A DNA stretch of 21,931 bases, taken from GCA-003244245 sp035997545. GTDB taxonomy: Bacteria > Actinomycetota > Actinomycetes > Mycobacteriales > Pseudonocardiaceae. Below, in pieces: positions 1-7,529 of this stretch. Location of the stretch: assembly GCA_035997545.1 (NCBI GenBank), contig DASYIL010000183.1:1-21931 (forward strand), in the 5' to 3' direction. The notes beneath the pieces are model-generated. The model did no database searches. It had not been told where the DNA came from and saw only the letters and a list, made by a program, of their open reading frames with translations. Numbering within the stretch: the stretch's first letter is position 1; every line of letters begins with the position of its first letter. Made by a program: the position numbers and the translations under genes.

Positions 1-164
1 GCTCGGCGAGCGCCCCGCACCAGGGCGATGAATCCGCACGACCACGGCCTGGACACGTCGAGCGCCGGGCTGCGCAGGACCACCTGGGAGCCGTCCGGCG
101 GGACGAACGAGGGCCCGCCTCGCCACGGCCAGTCGTATCGCCCGCGTTTCACCGACGTGATCAT
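1..164 (-). CDS. Possible partial hypothetical protein, cut by the window edge
   Basis: An open frame on the minus strand starts with ATG at 164 and runs off the left edge, giving about 54 residues beginning MITSVKRGRYDWPWRGG. A GGGAG sequence lies six bases upstream of the ATG, and third codon positions are G/C rich, both consistent with a real start. I recognise no domain. A plus-strand frame over the same bases is also open until a TGA near 193, so the coding strand is not certain. The aromatic- and proline-rich N-terminus gives no functional clue. Confidence 0.3.
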   Translation of the reverse strand, partial: MITSVKRGRYDWPWRGGPSFVPPDGSQVVLRSPALDVSRPWSCGFIALVRGARR

Positions 165-251
165 GCGCAGCTCCCGAACCCGGAGACTGCAGTGATATTC
201 GCACACCGGCCGTCACCACAAGCACGCGGCCTGTTACTGGGCTTGTGAGAT

Positions 252-1127
252 TTAGGCAGCCAAGGTGAGGTCGGTGTCCGGACTCCGGTTGGCCATCAGA
301 GCAAGCTCCTGCGCCAATACCTGCAACGCCACTGGGCTGGCGATGAGGCCACCGTGGGTGGTGCAGACCTCCCGGTACCGAGCGGCCGGGTCGAGGCTGG
401 TCCGCCAGGGCACCACCTCGTCCTTCCGTGAGAACACGCTCACAAAGGGCACGTCAGGGGGAAACGGGCCGATGAGGTCATCCCGCAGCGGGCGGCAGCA
501 CTCGCCCCACAGGCAGCTGAACCGCAGCAGACCCGGGATGCCGAGCGAGCCGACGACACCGAGGCCGAGGACCTCAAGCAGGACGAGCGGGTGCGCGCCG
601 AGCAGGCGGGTGAGCGGACTGCCCAATGTGATGAGTCCCCGGACGAGTTCGGGTCGACGGACGGCAACGGGGCGGGCGAACTGGCCACCGCGGCTGTGCG
701 CGACGATTACCGCTTGTTCGCCTGTTGCGTCGACGTGTCGGGCGAGGGCGTCAGTTACTGCGACGGCGGAGCGCTCCCCGCAGGCGACGCCGTACTGAGT
801 GGGCGCGAGGAGGGTGCGAGCGCCGATGCGTTGCAGCCAGTCCTGCATCGGGCCCAGGACGCGCGGACTGCTCGACAGCCCGCCGACGACCAAGACCGGC
901 AAGCCCCCAAGGTCGACAGGCGGGTCCTGCCAGAGGGAATGGCTGCACAGGGTGCGGTAACCGGCGAGGACACGGACCTCCTGGTAGAAGGGTAGGTGCA
1001 AGGACGCCGACAGCCGAGCCAGCGGCCCGGTATCGGCTAACAACCGCCCGGCGAGGGAGGGCAGAACCTCCCGGTAGTTGGCCAGTACCGCTCCCGGTGT
1101 CCTCATGACCGGCGTGTCCGGTGCCAT
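252..1127 (-). CDS. Alpha/beta hydrolase (lipase/esterase-like)
   Basis: Predicted serine hydrolase of the alpha/beta fold, 291 residues. After an N-terminal region of about 75 residues, a strand leads into VLVVGGLSSSP, the usual oxyanion-hole area. The nucleophile elbow is AHSRGG with Ser145; the first Gly of GxSxG is Ala, a common variant. Asp236 (SRKDEVVPW) and His258 (TTHGG) complete a plausible triad in the right order. There is no signal peptide or clear membrane helix, so a cytoplasmic enzyme is likely. I chose the ATG at 1127 because GGAGG lies five bases upstream; the frame stays open to a GTG at 1241, but nothing like a ribosome site precedes that codon. The substrate cannot be told; the arrangement resembles triacylglycerol-lipase-like proteins. 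It appears to be a single-gene unit, 255 bases from the next gene. Confidence 0.82.
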   Translation of the reverse strand: MAPDTPVMRTPGAVLANYREVLPSLAGRLLADTGPLARLSASLHLPFYQEVRVLAGYRTLCSHSLWQDPPVDLGGLPVLVVGGLSSSPRVLGPMQDWLQRIGARTLLAPTQYGVACGERSAVAVTDALARHVDATGEQAVIVAHSRGGQFARPVAVRRPELVRGLITLGSPLTRLLGAHPLVLLEVLGLGVVGSLGIPGLLRFSCLWGECCRPLRDDLIGPFPPDVPFVSVFSRKDEVVPWRTSLDPAARYREVCTTHGGLIASPVALQVLAQELALMANRSPDTDLTLAA

Positions 1128-1132
1128 GTCGT

Positions 1133-1137
1133 CCTCC
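1133..1137 (-). promoter_or_regulatory. Ribosome binding site deciding the hydrolase start
   Basis: GGAGG on the minus strand, five bases before the ATG at 1127. It favours this start over the upstream GTG at 1241, which would add 38 residues lacking any recognisable feature. Confidence 0.6.
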
Positions 1138-1382
1138 GCGGCTCCGTATGGAGTTTCGAAGTCGGGTGTCCCGAAGGCCCCGTTCGTCAACCACGCTGCT
1201 CTAGGGCTCGACGTTGCAGTGATCGCACCCATCCGTCGCACTAAGAGATCGTCGCGAGTGGCTCCCTGATACGCGCCAACCGGAAGTGGCGCCGGGGTTC
1301 AGGCCGGTCGGCAGCGACGAGCGGACCGACGGTGTCGTGGCTGACGTGCGCGTGGGGCAGGCGGCTGGCTGGCCTGCACCAC

Positions 1383-2294
1383 CTACGTGTGCACCAGCTC
1401 GGTGGGCACGGTGATCACATCCACCATTGCGCCATTGCGCAGCACGGTGATCGGCAGCGTGGTGCCGATGGCCTCGGAGAACAGCTGGCGCTGGATGCCT
1501 TGGGCGTCGGTGACGGGCTTGCGCCCAGCGCTGAGCACGAGATCCCCGGCGTGCAGCCCGGCCCGGTCGGCTGGGCTGCCGGGGATGACCTCGACCAGCC
1601 GCAGCCCAGAAGCCTGCCCGGTTCGTTCGGCGACCGGCGCGGGCAGCGGGGCGGGCACCCCGATCAGCCCGAGGTAGCCTCGGCGTACCCGGCCGTCGGC
1701 GAGGAGTGCACCGATGATCCGCCGGGTCGTCGCGTTGACCGGCACGGCCATCCCGAGGCCGACACCGGCGACGGCGGTGTTGATCCCGATTACCTTGGCG
1801 CTGGCATCGACCAGCGCGCCGCCGGAGTTGCCCGGGTTGAGCGCGGCGTCAGTCTGGATCACGTCTTCGATCACCCGCACGGCCCGGCCCGCGCGCACCG
1901 GTAACGAGCGACCCAACGCACTGACCACTCCGGCGGTCACCGATCCGGCGAGCCCGAGGGGGTTGCCGACGGCGACCACTAGCTGCCCGACGACCAGTTC
2001 GTCGGCGTTGCCCAGGATGACCGCCGACGGCGTGGTGCCTCGGGCCCGGAGCACCGCAAGGTCGGACAGCGGATCGCGGCCCACCACGTCGAAGCGACTC
2101 TCGGTGCCGTCGGTGAACGCCGCGACGCCATCGTGGATCGAGCCGACGACGTGCGCGTTGGTCAGCAGCAACCCATCGTCGGCGAAGACGACGGCTGATC
2201 CTGCGCCTGGTCCGATCCGCAGGCTGGCGACGTGCGGAGTGACCGCCGCAGCGACCGAGCTGACCGTCCGTGAGTAGGAGTCCAAGGGGTCCAC
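1383..2294 (-). CDS. HtrA/DegP-like serine protease with C-terminal PDZ domain
   Basis: Trypsin-fold protease, 303 residues. The catalytic triad is visible: His48 in TNAHVV, Asp78 in DPLSDLAVL and Ser157 in GNSGG, with the substrate-site region VAVGNPLGL between. A single PDZ domain occupies roughly residues 205-300, with SGLRLVEVIPGSPADRAGL and the GDLVLSAGR segment. Unlike most HtrA proteins there is no signal peptide, lipobox or transmembrane anchor before the protease domain, so it may act in the cytoplasm or be exported by an unclear route. The start at GTG 2294 is chosen because GGAGG lies 11 bases upstream; the frame opens further to a GTG at 2348 without a ribosome site. Its 3' end is 255 bases from the upstream hydrolase gene. 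A role in protein quality control is inferred from the family. Confidence 0.85.
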   Translation of the reverse strand: MDPLDSYSRTVSSVAAAVTPHVASLRIGPGAGSAVVFADDGLLLTNAHVVGSIHDGVAAFTDGTESRFDVVGRDPLSDLAVLRARGTTPSAVILGNADELVVGQLVVAVGNPLGLAGSVTAGVVSALGRSLPVRAGRAVRVIEDVIQTDAALNPGNSGGALVDASAKVIGINTAVAGVGLGMAVPVNATTRRIIGALLADGRVRRGYLGLIGVPAPLPAPVAERTGQASGLRLVEVIPGSPADRAGLHAGDLVLSAGRKPVTDAQGIQRQLFSEAIGTTLPITVLRNGAMVDVITVPTELVHT

Positions 2295-2437
2295 CGCGAC
2301 CACCGCCTCCGCAGGATTACACCGTTGCTTCGCTAGCAACGCTGCCACAGCGAGCGGTGTTCCGGTAGTGCCCGTGGCCTACGTGGTGCGGGCGTCTGCC
2401 TGCACGGTGGCCTCGCTCCGCACCCGCTCGCGCGGGC

Positions 2438-3004
2438 TCAGTCCTCGGGCGGGTTCGCGAGCGGGTCCCAGGTCAGGCCGGGGACGCCCCAGCCCTGGGC
2501 TCTGAGCATCTTCTTCGCCTCGCGGGCATATCGGCCGACCAGCCGGTCGAGGTAGATGATCCCGTCGAGGTGGTCGGTCTCGTGCTGCAGGCACCGGGCC
2601 AGGAAGCCGGTGCCTTCGACGGTGATCGGTGCGCCGTCCGGATCGACCCCGGTGACTTGCGCCCAAGTGGCCCGCCCGGTGGGGAAGGACTCGCCGGGTA
2701 CCGACAGGCAGCCCTCGCAGTCGTCGTCGGGGTCGGGCATGGTCTCGGGCCGCTCGCTGCAGGCCAGCACCGAGTTGACCACCACACCCCGACGCCGCAC
2801 ACGATCACCATCCGGGCAGTCGTAAACGAACAGACGCAAGTCCACGCCGATCTGGTTAGCGGCGAGCCCGACACCCTTGGCCGCCGCCATCGTGTCGAAC
2901 ATGTCGTCGACCAGCGTGTACAGCGTCCGGCCGAACTCTGTCACGAGCCTGGTCGGGGTGTGTAGCACCGGATCGCCGACAATGCGGATCGGGTGGACAG
3001 TCAT
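2438..3004 (-). CDS. def: Peptide deformylase
   Basis: Removes the N-formyl group from the initiator methionine of new proteins, 188 residues. All three family motifs are present: GVGLAANQIG (44-53), EGCLS with metal ligand Cys99, and QHETDHLDG with His141, Glu142 and His145. The protein is slightly longer than minimal deformylases owing to an acidic loop (PDPDDDCEGC) before motif 2. The ATG at 3004 gives the usual MTVHPIRIVGDPVLHTPT N-terminus; a GTG 14 codons upstream is in frame but would add an unlikely extension. The gene is divergent from the DUF3263 gene, with about 180 bases between the starts. The same order (def, then DUF3263 and LytR-C genes on the other strand) is known from mycobacteria (Rv0429c-Rv0431). 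Confidence 0.95.
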   Translation of the reverse strand: MTVHPIRIVGDPVLHTPTRLVTEFGRTLYTLVDDMFDTMAAAKGVGLAANQIGVDLRLFVYDCPDGDRVRRRGVVVNSVLACSERPETMPDPDDDCEGCLSVPGESFPTGRATWAQVTGVDPDGAPITVEGTGFLARCLQHETDHLDGIIYLDRLVGRYAREAKKMLRAQGWGVPGLTWDPLANPPED

Positions 3005-3183
3005 GATGAGGCACAGTAATCGTGGTTCGCCCCAGCCTCTGCACACCCCCTCGGCGGCGTCCGGAGCGTCGCAGGCCTGCTGGGGCCACTGCGTGGTTCA
3101 ATGGCGGTCCGAATCACAGGGATGTGATTTGCGACCGTATCCCCGGTCGGACGCAGCCGCGGGATTGTGAACCGAGGAGCGCG

Positions 3184-3495
3184 ATGGATGCCGCAGCGGC
3201 GCTGCCCCCGATCGACGACCACTCCAAGGGTCTGAGCTGCCGAGAGCGCGAGATCTTGGCCTTCGAGCGTCAGTGGTGGAAGTACGCCGGCGCCAAGGAA
3301 CAGGCTATCCGTGAGCTGTTCGACCTGTCCGCCACTCGCTACTACCAGGTCCTCAACGGCTTGATCGAGAGGCCGGATGCGCTCGCCGTTGACCCGATGC
3401 TGATCAAGCGGTTGCGCCGGCTGCGGTCTGGTCGCCAGCGGGCCAGGGCCGCTCGCCGGCTTGGCGTTGACCCGCGCCACCAGGACCGGACGTAA
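3184..3495 (+). CDS. DUF3263 family protein
   Basis: A 103-residue basic protein of the DUF3263 family. Residues 15-60 contain GLSCREREILAFERQWWKY and a following AIRELFDLSATRYYQVLN segment. The latter looks like a helix-turn-helix or sigma-factor-region-4-like unit, so DNA binding is possible but unproven. The C-terminus is rich in Arg (RRLRSGRQRARAARR). The ATG at 3184 is preceded by GAGGAG with a four-base gap; the longer frame back to 3022 overlaps the divergent promoter region and is unlikely. The next gene starts four bases after its stop, so the two are probably one transcript. The family sits beside def and a LytR-C gene in many actinobacteria. Confidence 0.88.
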   Translation: MDAAAALPPIDDHSKGLSCREREILAFERQWWKYAGAKEQAIRELFDLSATRYYQVLNGLIERPDALAVDPMLIKRLRRLRSGRQRARAARRLGVDPRHQDRT

Positions 3496-3499
3496 CGCC

Positions 3500-4114
3500 A
3501 TGAGCACCCCGAACGGAACTGGATCCAGCAGGCGGACGCGCACCGCCGGGCTGGCCCTGCTGGGGCTCGCGGTGATCGCCATCCTGATCGGCATTGTGGT
3601 GGCCACCATCGGTGGAGAGCAGAACTCGGCCACCAAGCCGCCGCCGGTTACCTCGCCCCCCGCTCCCGGCAGTGCCTCGGCGAGCCCGTCCGTCATTCCC
3701 TATCCACCGCCAGTGCCCTCGATCCCCGCTAAAGCTCCCGAAATCCCCGTACCCAGTCCGCCGGAGCCTGTTGCGGAGGCGCCGGCCAGCGACCAAGGGC
3801 TCAGCGACAACAGCCACAGCCGCGGTGAAGTGCGGGTTTACAACAACAGCACCATCCGCGGTCTGGCCGCGCGGGCCGCCCGTGATCTCACTGCCGCAGG
3901 CTGGACGGTCGTCGAGGTCGGCAACTATGCACAGGGGACGATCCCGACAACTACCGCGTACTACCAGGAGGGCACCGGCCAGCGCCTCGACGCTGAGGCC
4001 CTCGGTGCCGAGTTCAAAATGCGAGTCGAGCCCCGTTTCGCGGGCATTGCGCACTCCAGTCCTGGCCTGATCGTGATCGTCACGAACGACTACGTCTCCC
4101 CGTACCGTAATTAA
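3500..4114 (+). CDS. Membrane-anchored LytR C-terminal domain protein
   Basis: A 204-residue protein with a short basic cytoplasmic N-terminus, one membrane helix (about 15-37, AGLALLGLAVIAILIGIVV), a long Pro/Ser/Ala-rich linker (about 45-105) and a C-terminal LytR_C domain. That domain starts at VRVYNNSTIRGLA and continues through GWTVVEVGNYAQGTIPTTT. The topology predicts an extracellular domain held off the membrane by the linker, near cell-wall polymers. It lacks the catalytic LCP domain, so it is probably a binding or accessory protein rather than a phosphotransferase. The ATG at 3500 lies four bases after the DUF3263 stop, implying translational coupling. It is the positional equivalent of Rv0431 in Mycobacterium tuberculosis. 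Confidence 0.88.
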   Translation: MSTPNGTGSSRRTRTAGLALLGLAVIAILIGIVVATIGGEQNSATKPPPVTSPPAPGSASASPSVIPYPPPVPSIPAKAPEIPVPSPPEPVAEAPASDQGLSDNSHSRGEVRVYNNSTIRGLAARAARDLTAAGWTVVEVGNYAQGTIPTTTAYYQEGTGQRLDAEALGAEFKMRVEPRFAGIAHSSPGLIVIVTNDYVSPYRN

Positions 4115-4134
4115 GTCGCTGCGACCACGCGGAC

Positions 4135-4431
4135 CTACGCGGGAAACCTGACCAGCCCCGACGCGATCTGCTGAAGTTCCAGCTTGCCGGTGGCGACATC
4201 GAGAACGAAATGTTCAGCCGCGTCCTCATCCAATGGCTCATCGAGCGGATGACCATTGAGCCCGTGGAAGAACCAGGTGGCGGTCCATGCCAGCCGTTTG
4301 TTCCCGTCAAGCAACGCGTGGTTGCGGCCCAGCGACTCCATCAATGCCGCGGCCTTCTCCCATACCCCTGGATACGCACCCCGTCCGATGGCCTCATGAT
4401 AGCTGCTGATAGCAAGTGATGGCAGAGCTGT
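4135..4431 (-). pseudogene. 5'-truncated Doc/Fic-type toxin remnant
   Basis: The frame encodes the C-terminal two thirds of a death-on-curing (Doc) protein. The Fic-type motif is clear as NHALLDGNKRLAW, preceded by YPGVWEKAAALMESLG and followed by FFHGLNGHPL and an acidic tail. Doc proteins are about 125 residues. Here homologous sequence begins only around family residue 35-40, and the open frame is closed upstream by a TGA at 4432-4434 that is also the stop region of the AAA+ ATPase gene. The segment before the Fic motif has no ATG or GTG start; the first usable codons are TTG and ATG at 4344 and 4341, which would leave a 69-residue fragment. No antitoxin gene is next to it. It is most likely a dead remnant; a short expressed fragment cannot be excluded. 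Confidence 0.75.
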
Positions 4432-6657
4432 TCACGACGAGAGCCCCGGCGCACGTCCCGCGGCGTAGCTGGCCAGCGCGGCGAGTTGCACCGGGTCTAG
4501 TGAGGGGCGGACGGTTTTGCGCGCCGTGGCCAGCTGTGTCGCGGTCACCTGGGTGGCCTCCAGGGACTCCCGCATGGCGGTAAGTGCGGCCTCGCGGATC
4601 AGCGCCGCGCAGTCCGCTGCGGAGTAACCCTCCAGCTCACCGGCCAGCGCGTCGAGGTCCACGTCGGCCGCCAGCGGGGTGTTGCGTGCCGTGGACTTCA
4701 GGATGGCCGCGCGAGCCTGCGCATCCGGTGGCGGCACGTACACCAGCCGCTCCAGCCGGCCGGGCCGCAGCAGCGCCGGGTCGATGAGCTCAGGGCGGTT
4801 GGTGGCGCCCAGCACCACCACGTCGTGCAGCGGCTCCACCCCGTCCAGCTCGGTGAGCAGCGCGGCCACCACCCGGTCGGCGACGCCGACGTCGGAAGAC
4901 CCGCCGCGCCGGGGAGCCAGCGCGTCGACCTCGTCGAGGAAGACCAGCGCGGGCGCGGCGTCGGCTGCGCGGCGGAACAGTTCGCGCACCGCCCGCTCTG
5001 ACTCACCGACCCACTTGTCCAGCAGTTCGGCGCCCTTGACGGAGAACACGTTGAGCGCTCCGGAGCCGGCCAGCGCCCGGACCAGAAAGGTCTTGCCGCA
5101 GCCGGGTGGGCCGTAGAGCAATACTCCCCGTGGCGGGTCGACACCGAGCCGGGTGAACGAATCCGGGTAGCGCAGCGGCCACAGCACCGCCTCGGTTAGT
5201 GCCTGCTTGGTGTCGGTCATGTCGCCGACCTCGTCCAGCGTCAGCCCACCAGTGGCGATGGTGTCCGAGGTGGACATCGAGATCGGCCGGACCGTGTCCA
5301 GCGCGCCGATCAGGTCCTGCTGCGTGATCATCAGCTCCGGTTGCCCAGCGGCGGTGGTGTCGGTTTTTGTCGCAGTGTGGCGCAGCGCGGCCCGCACGGC
5401 TGCCTCGCGGCGCAGTGCGACGAGATCGGCGGCGACGAACCCCGGGGTGCGTTCTGCAACGGCAGTGACATTGATGCCAGCGGCCAGCGGTACCTCACGA
5501 AGCAGCACCCGGAGCAGCTCCGTGCGGCCCCGGGCGTCGGGCAGCGGAAGTGACAGTTCGCGATCGATCAGGTCCCGCGCGCGCAGCCGCGGATCCACCG
5601 ACTCGGGGTGCGCGGTGGTGACCACGAGTGCGACGCTGTCCAGCGCGGGCGCCAGCGCGTCGAGCACGACGGTGGCCACTGGCGGCGGGTTGGTGGCCGG
5701 CAGCAGCGCCTCGACGTCGGTGATCAGCAGCACGCTGGGCTGCTGCTGGCGAGCTGCCGCCACCGCGTCGCGCACCCGCTGAGCGGCCGCACCGGGTTCC
5801 ACCGCCGCGACGCTCGGCGCGGCCAACTCGACAACATGAATCCCGGCTTCCCGGGCCACCGCGTGCACCATGGTGGCCTTGCCGACGCCCCCGGGGCCGT
5901 GCACCGCCACCCCGAGGCGGGTGCTGGCGCCGAGCCTGCGCAGCAGCTCGGGCCGGTGGAAGGTGAGTTCGAGCCATTCGGCCAGCCGCCGGGCGGCGTC
6001 CTGGGCGCCCACCAGGTCGGCCACGGCAGGCGGGGCCGGCATTGGGTCCTGCGGTTGCATTGGGTCTCGGGACTGCACCGGGGCGGGGAGGTCGCCAGTG
6101 CGTGGGCCGTCGCGCCAGCCGACCACAGTGGACGGATGCGGGGCCACCGGCCCAGCGGGGTCGGTGGCCGTCACGGTGAGCAGTTCGTTGGTCCACGTCA
6201 TCCCGATCGCCGCGGCCAGCTGGCCACGCACCCTCGTCGCGTCCGACCCGGGCGCCACGTCCTGCGGGAGCAGGGACACCGCGTCCCCGGTGGTGAGCAC
6301 CTTGCCGGCCAGCGCCAGCCGCAGCGTCTCGGGGCTCACCGAATGGCTGACCAGCGCCGAACCGCTGACGGTGATCGATCGGGCCGCGGGTACCTGCACC
6401 GGAGTGAGTACCACTTCGGAGCCCTCGGTCAGCCCCAGGTTGGACAGCGTGAGGTCGTCCAGAAGCGCCGTCCCGGGGGAGGTCTGGCCGGCTGCCGCCA
6501 GCGCGGCGCTGACCCGAGCGCCGGTGAGCCGTACGGCGTCCCACTGCCGCAGACCCAGGGCGGCGAGGACCTCCGGGTGCAGCCGGACCACTCCGCGCCG
6601 CGCGTCCAGCGCCGAGGTGGTGAGCCTGGCGGTCAGGGTTATCTGGGGTGCGCTCAC
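4432..6657 (-). CDS. CDC48/p97-like AAA+ ATPase with degenerate first ATPase domain
   Basis: Predicted hexameric protein-remodelling ATPase, 741 residues, the same type as mycobacterial Rv0435c / Msm0858. Residues 1-165 look like a CDC48 N-domain (double-psi barrel start RLTTSALDARRGVVRLHPEVL). A Pro-rich linker lies near 185-212. D1 (about 215-455) has a Walker A GPGGVGKAT where Ala261 replaces the usual Thr/Ser after Lys260, and a Walker B region LLITDVEAL where Thr313 and Asp314 sit at the usual Asp and Glu positions. D2 (about 465-715) is canonical: GPPGCGKT (516-523), LVFLDE (Glu576), sensor Asn620 and Arg631/Arg634 in the second region of homology. I chose GTG 6657, which begins SAPQITLTARL; the frame is open to 7014 but that part overlaps the permease gene out of frame. 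No strong ribosome site is seen. The permease stop is 20 bases upstream, so the genes may be co-transcribed. Confidence 0.9.
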   Translation of the reverse strand: MSAPQITLTARLTTSALDARRGVVRLHPEVLAALGLRQWDAVRLTGARVSAALAAAGQTSPGTALLDDLTLSNLGLTEGSEVVLTPVQVPAARSITVSGSALVSHSVSPETLRLALAGKVLTTGDAVSLLPQDVAPGSDATRVRGQLAAAIGMTWTNELLTVTATDPAGPVAPHPSTVVGWRDGPRTGDLPAPVQSRDPMQPQDPMPAPPAVADLVGAQDAARRLAEWLELTFHRPELLRRLGASTRLGVAVHGPGGVGKATMVHAVAREAGIHVVELAAPSVAAVEPGAAAQRVRDAVAAARQQQPSVLLITDVEALLPATNPPPVATVVLDALAPALDSVALVVTTAHPESVDPRLRARDLIDRELSLPLPDARGRTELLRVLLREVPLAAGINVTAVAERTPGFVAADLVALRREAAVRAALRHTATKTDTTAAGQPELMITQQDLIGALDTVRPISMSTSDTIATGGLTLDEVGDMTDTKQALTEAVLWPLRYPDSFTRLGVDPPRGVLLYGPPGCGKTFLVRALAGSGALNVFSVKGAELLDKWVGESERAVRELFRRAADAAPALVFLDEVDALAPRRGGSSDVGVADRVVAALLTELDGVEPLHDVVVLGATNRPELIDPALLRPGRLERLVYVPPPDAQARAAILKSTARNTPLAADVDLDALAGELEGYSAADCAALIREAALTAMRESLEATQVTATQLATARKTVRPSLDPVQLAALASYAAGRAPGLSS

Positions 6658-6677
6658 GGCGCCTGAGCCTACGAGGT

Positions 6678-7529
6678 TCAGGTGACGTCCCGACGGGCCA
6701 GCAGTGTCCCGGCGACCAGCACGGAGCCGACGGCGTAGCAGGCGAGCACCACGACGGCCTGGGTGCCGCCGACCACCGCCGCTACCCCAGGTGCCCCGCG
6801 GGCCCCGTCGCCCTGGCCGGGGGCACCCAGCGCGGCCACCAACGAGCCGGCGTTGACACCGGGCAGCGCCCGCTGCACCGTGTCGAAGGCGTCCAACAGC
6901 ACCGCAAAGCCCCGGATCAGGTTCTCGATCACCAGCGCCCACACCAGGCTGAGCCCGACGGCCATCGCGGTACTCCGGAAGGCGATCCCGGCCAGTGCCC
7001 CGAGTAATCCCCACATGCCTAGGATCAGCCAGCCGGAGGCGAGCCCGCGGGCAAGCTCAGCAGCCGGTGGGAACGCCCCCGGCGCTGACTCGACCGCAGC
7101 GATGATGCTGCTGGCGCCGGCGCTGAGCACGAAGCTCACCACGTTGAGCGCGAGTACCACCACGGTCAGCGCGGCCAGCGTGCCGCCGAGCACGTCGATG
7201 CGCCGGGGTCGCTGGGTGAACAGGGTCTTCAGGGTGCTGAAGCCGTACTCCCCGCCAGTCATTAGAGCACCGAGGATCAGCACCATCGCGCCGCCGAACA
7301 GAGGGTAGCCGTTGAGCACGTTGGTCACCAGGCTCGCCGGCAGCACCGCGGCCAGCAACTGCCCGGAAGCAGCGGCACGGTCCGGCCCGGCGAGCGAGCC
7401 GGAGCGGTAGATCAGGTAGGGGATCAGGTAGCCGAAAGTCAGGTTCATTGCCAGCCAGGCGCCGGCGATGATCCGGGTGGCTGGGCGCTTGCGCAGTTTG
7501 AGCAGCTCAGCCGACAGGACGTTGATCAT
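6678..7529 (-). CDS. ABC-2 type transporter permease
   Basis: Integral membrane subunit of an ABC exporter, 283 residues. It starts MINVLSAELLKLRKRP, the typical cytoplasmic start of ABC-2 permeases, followed by about six hydrophobic segments (roughly 20-42, 60-88, 110-140, 165-185, 190-212 and 250-275). The GGEYGFSTLKTLFTQRPRR loop after the second helix is also characteristic. The gene begins 23 bases inside the end of the upstream ATPase gene, so translation is probably coupled and the two products form one transporter. The substrate is unknown; relatives export lipids, antibiotics or peptides. The CDC48-like gene follows after 20 bases. Confidence 0.87.
   Translation of the reverse strand: MINVLSAELLKLRKRPATRIIAGAWLAMNLTFGYLIPYLIYRSGSLAGPDRAAASGQLLAAVLPASLVTNVLNGYPLFGGAMVLILGALMTGGEYGFSTLKTLFTQRPRRIDVLGGTLAALTVVVLALNVVSFVLSAGASSIIAAVESAPGAFPPAAELARGLASGWLILGMWGLLGALAGIAFRSTAMAVGLSLVWALVIENLIRGFAVLLDAFDTVQRALPGVNAGSLVAALGAPGQGDGARGAPGVAAVVGGTQAVVVLACYAVGSVLVAGTLLARRDVT

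Noticed and set aside
1332..1904. Plus-strand frames opposite the HtrA-like protease
   Set aside because: They are shadows of the protease gene, which has a full catalytic triad and PDZ domain.
5608..6666. Long plus-strand frame of 352 residues opposite the ATPase gene
   Set aside because: It is the complement of a well-supported gene, rich in Gly, Arg, His and Gln as expected of shadow frames in high-GC DNA, and has no recognisable domain.
6658..7014. Extension of the CDC48-like ATPase to 860 residues
   Set aside because: The extra 119 codons overlap the permease gene out of frame and encode low-complexity Gly/Arg-rich sequence; the protein homology starts at SAPQITLTARL.
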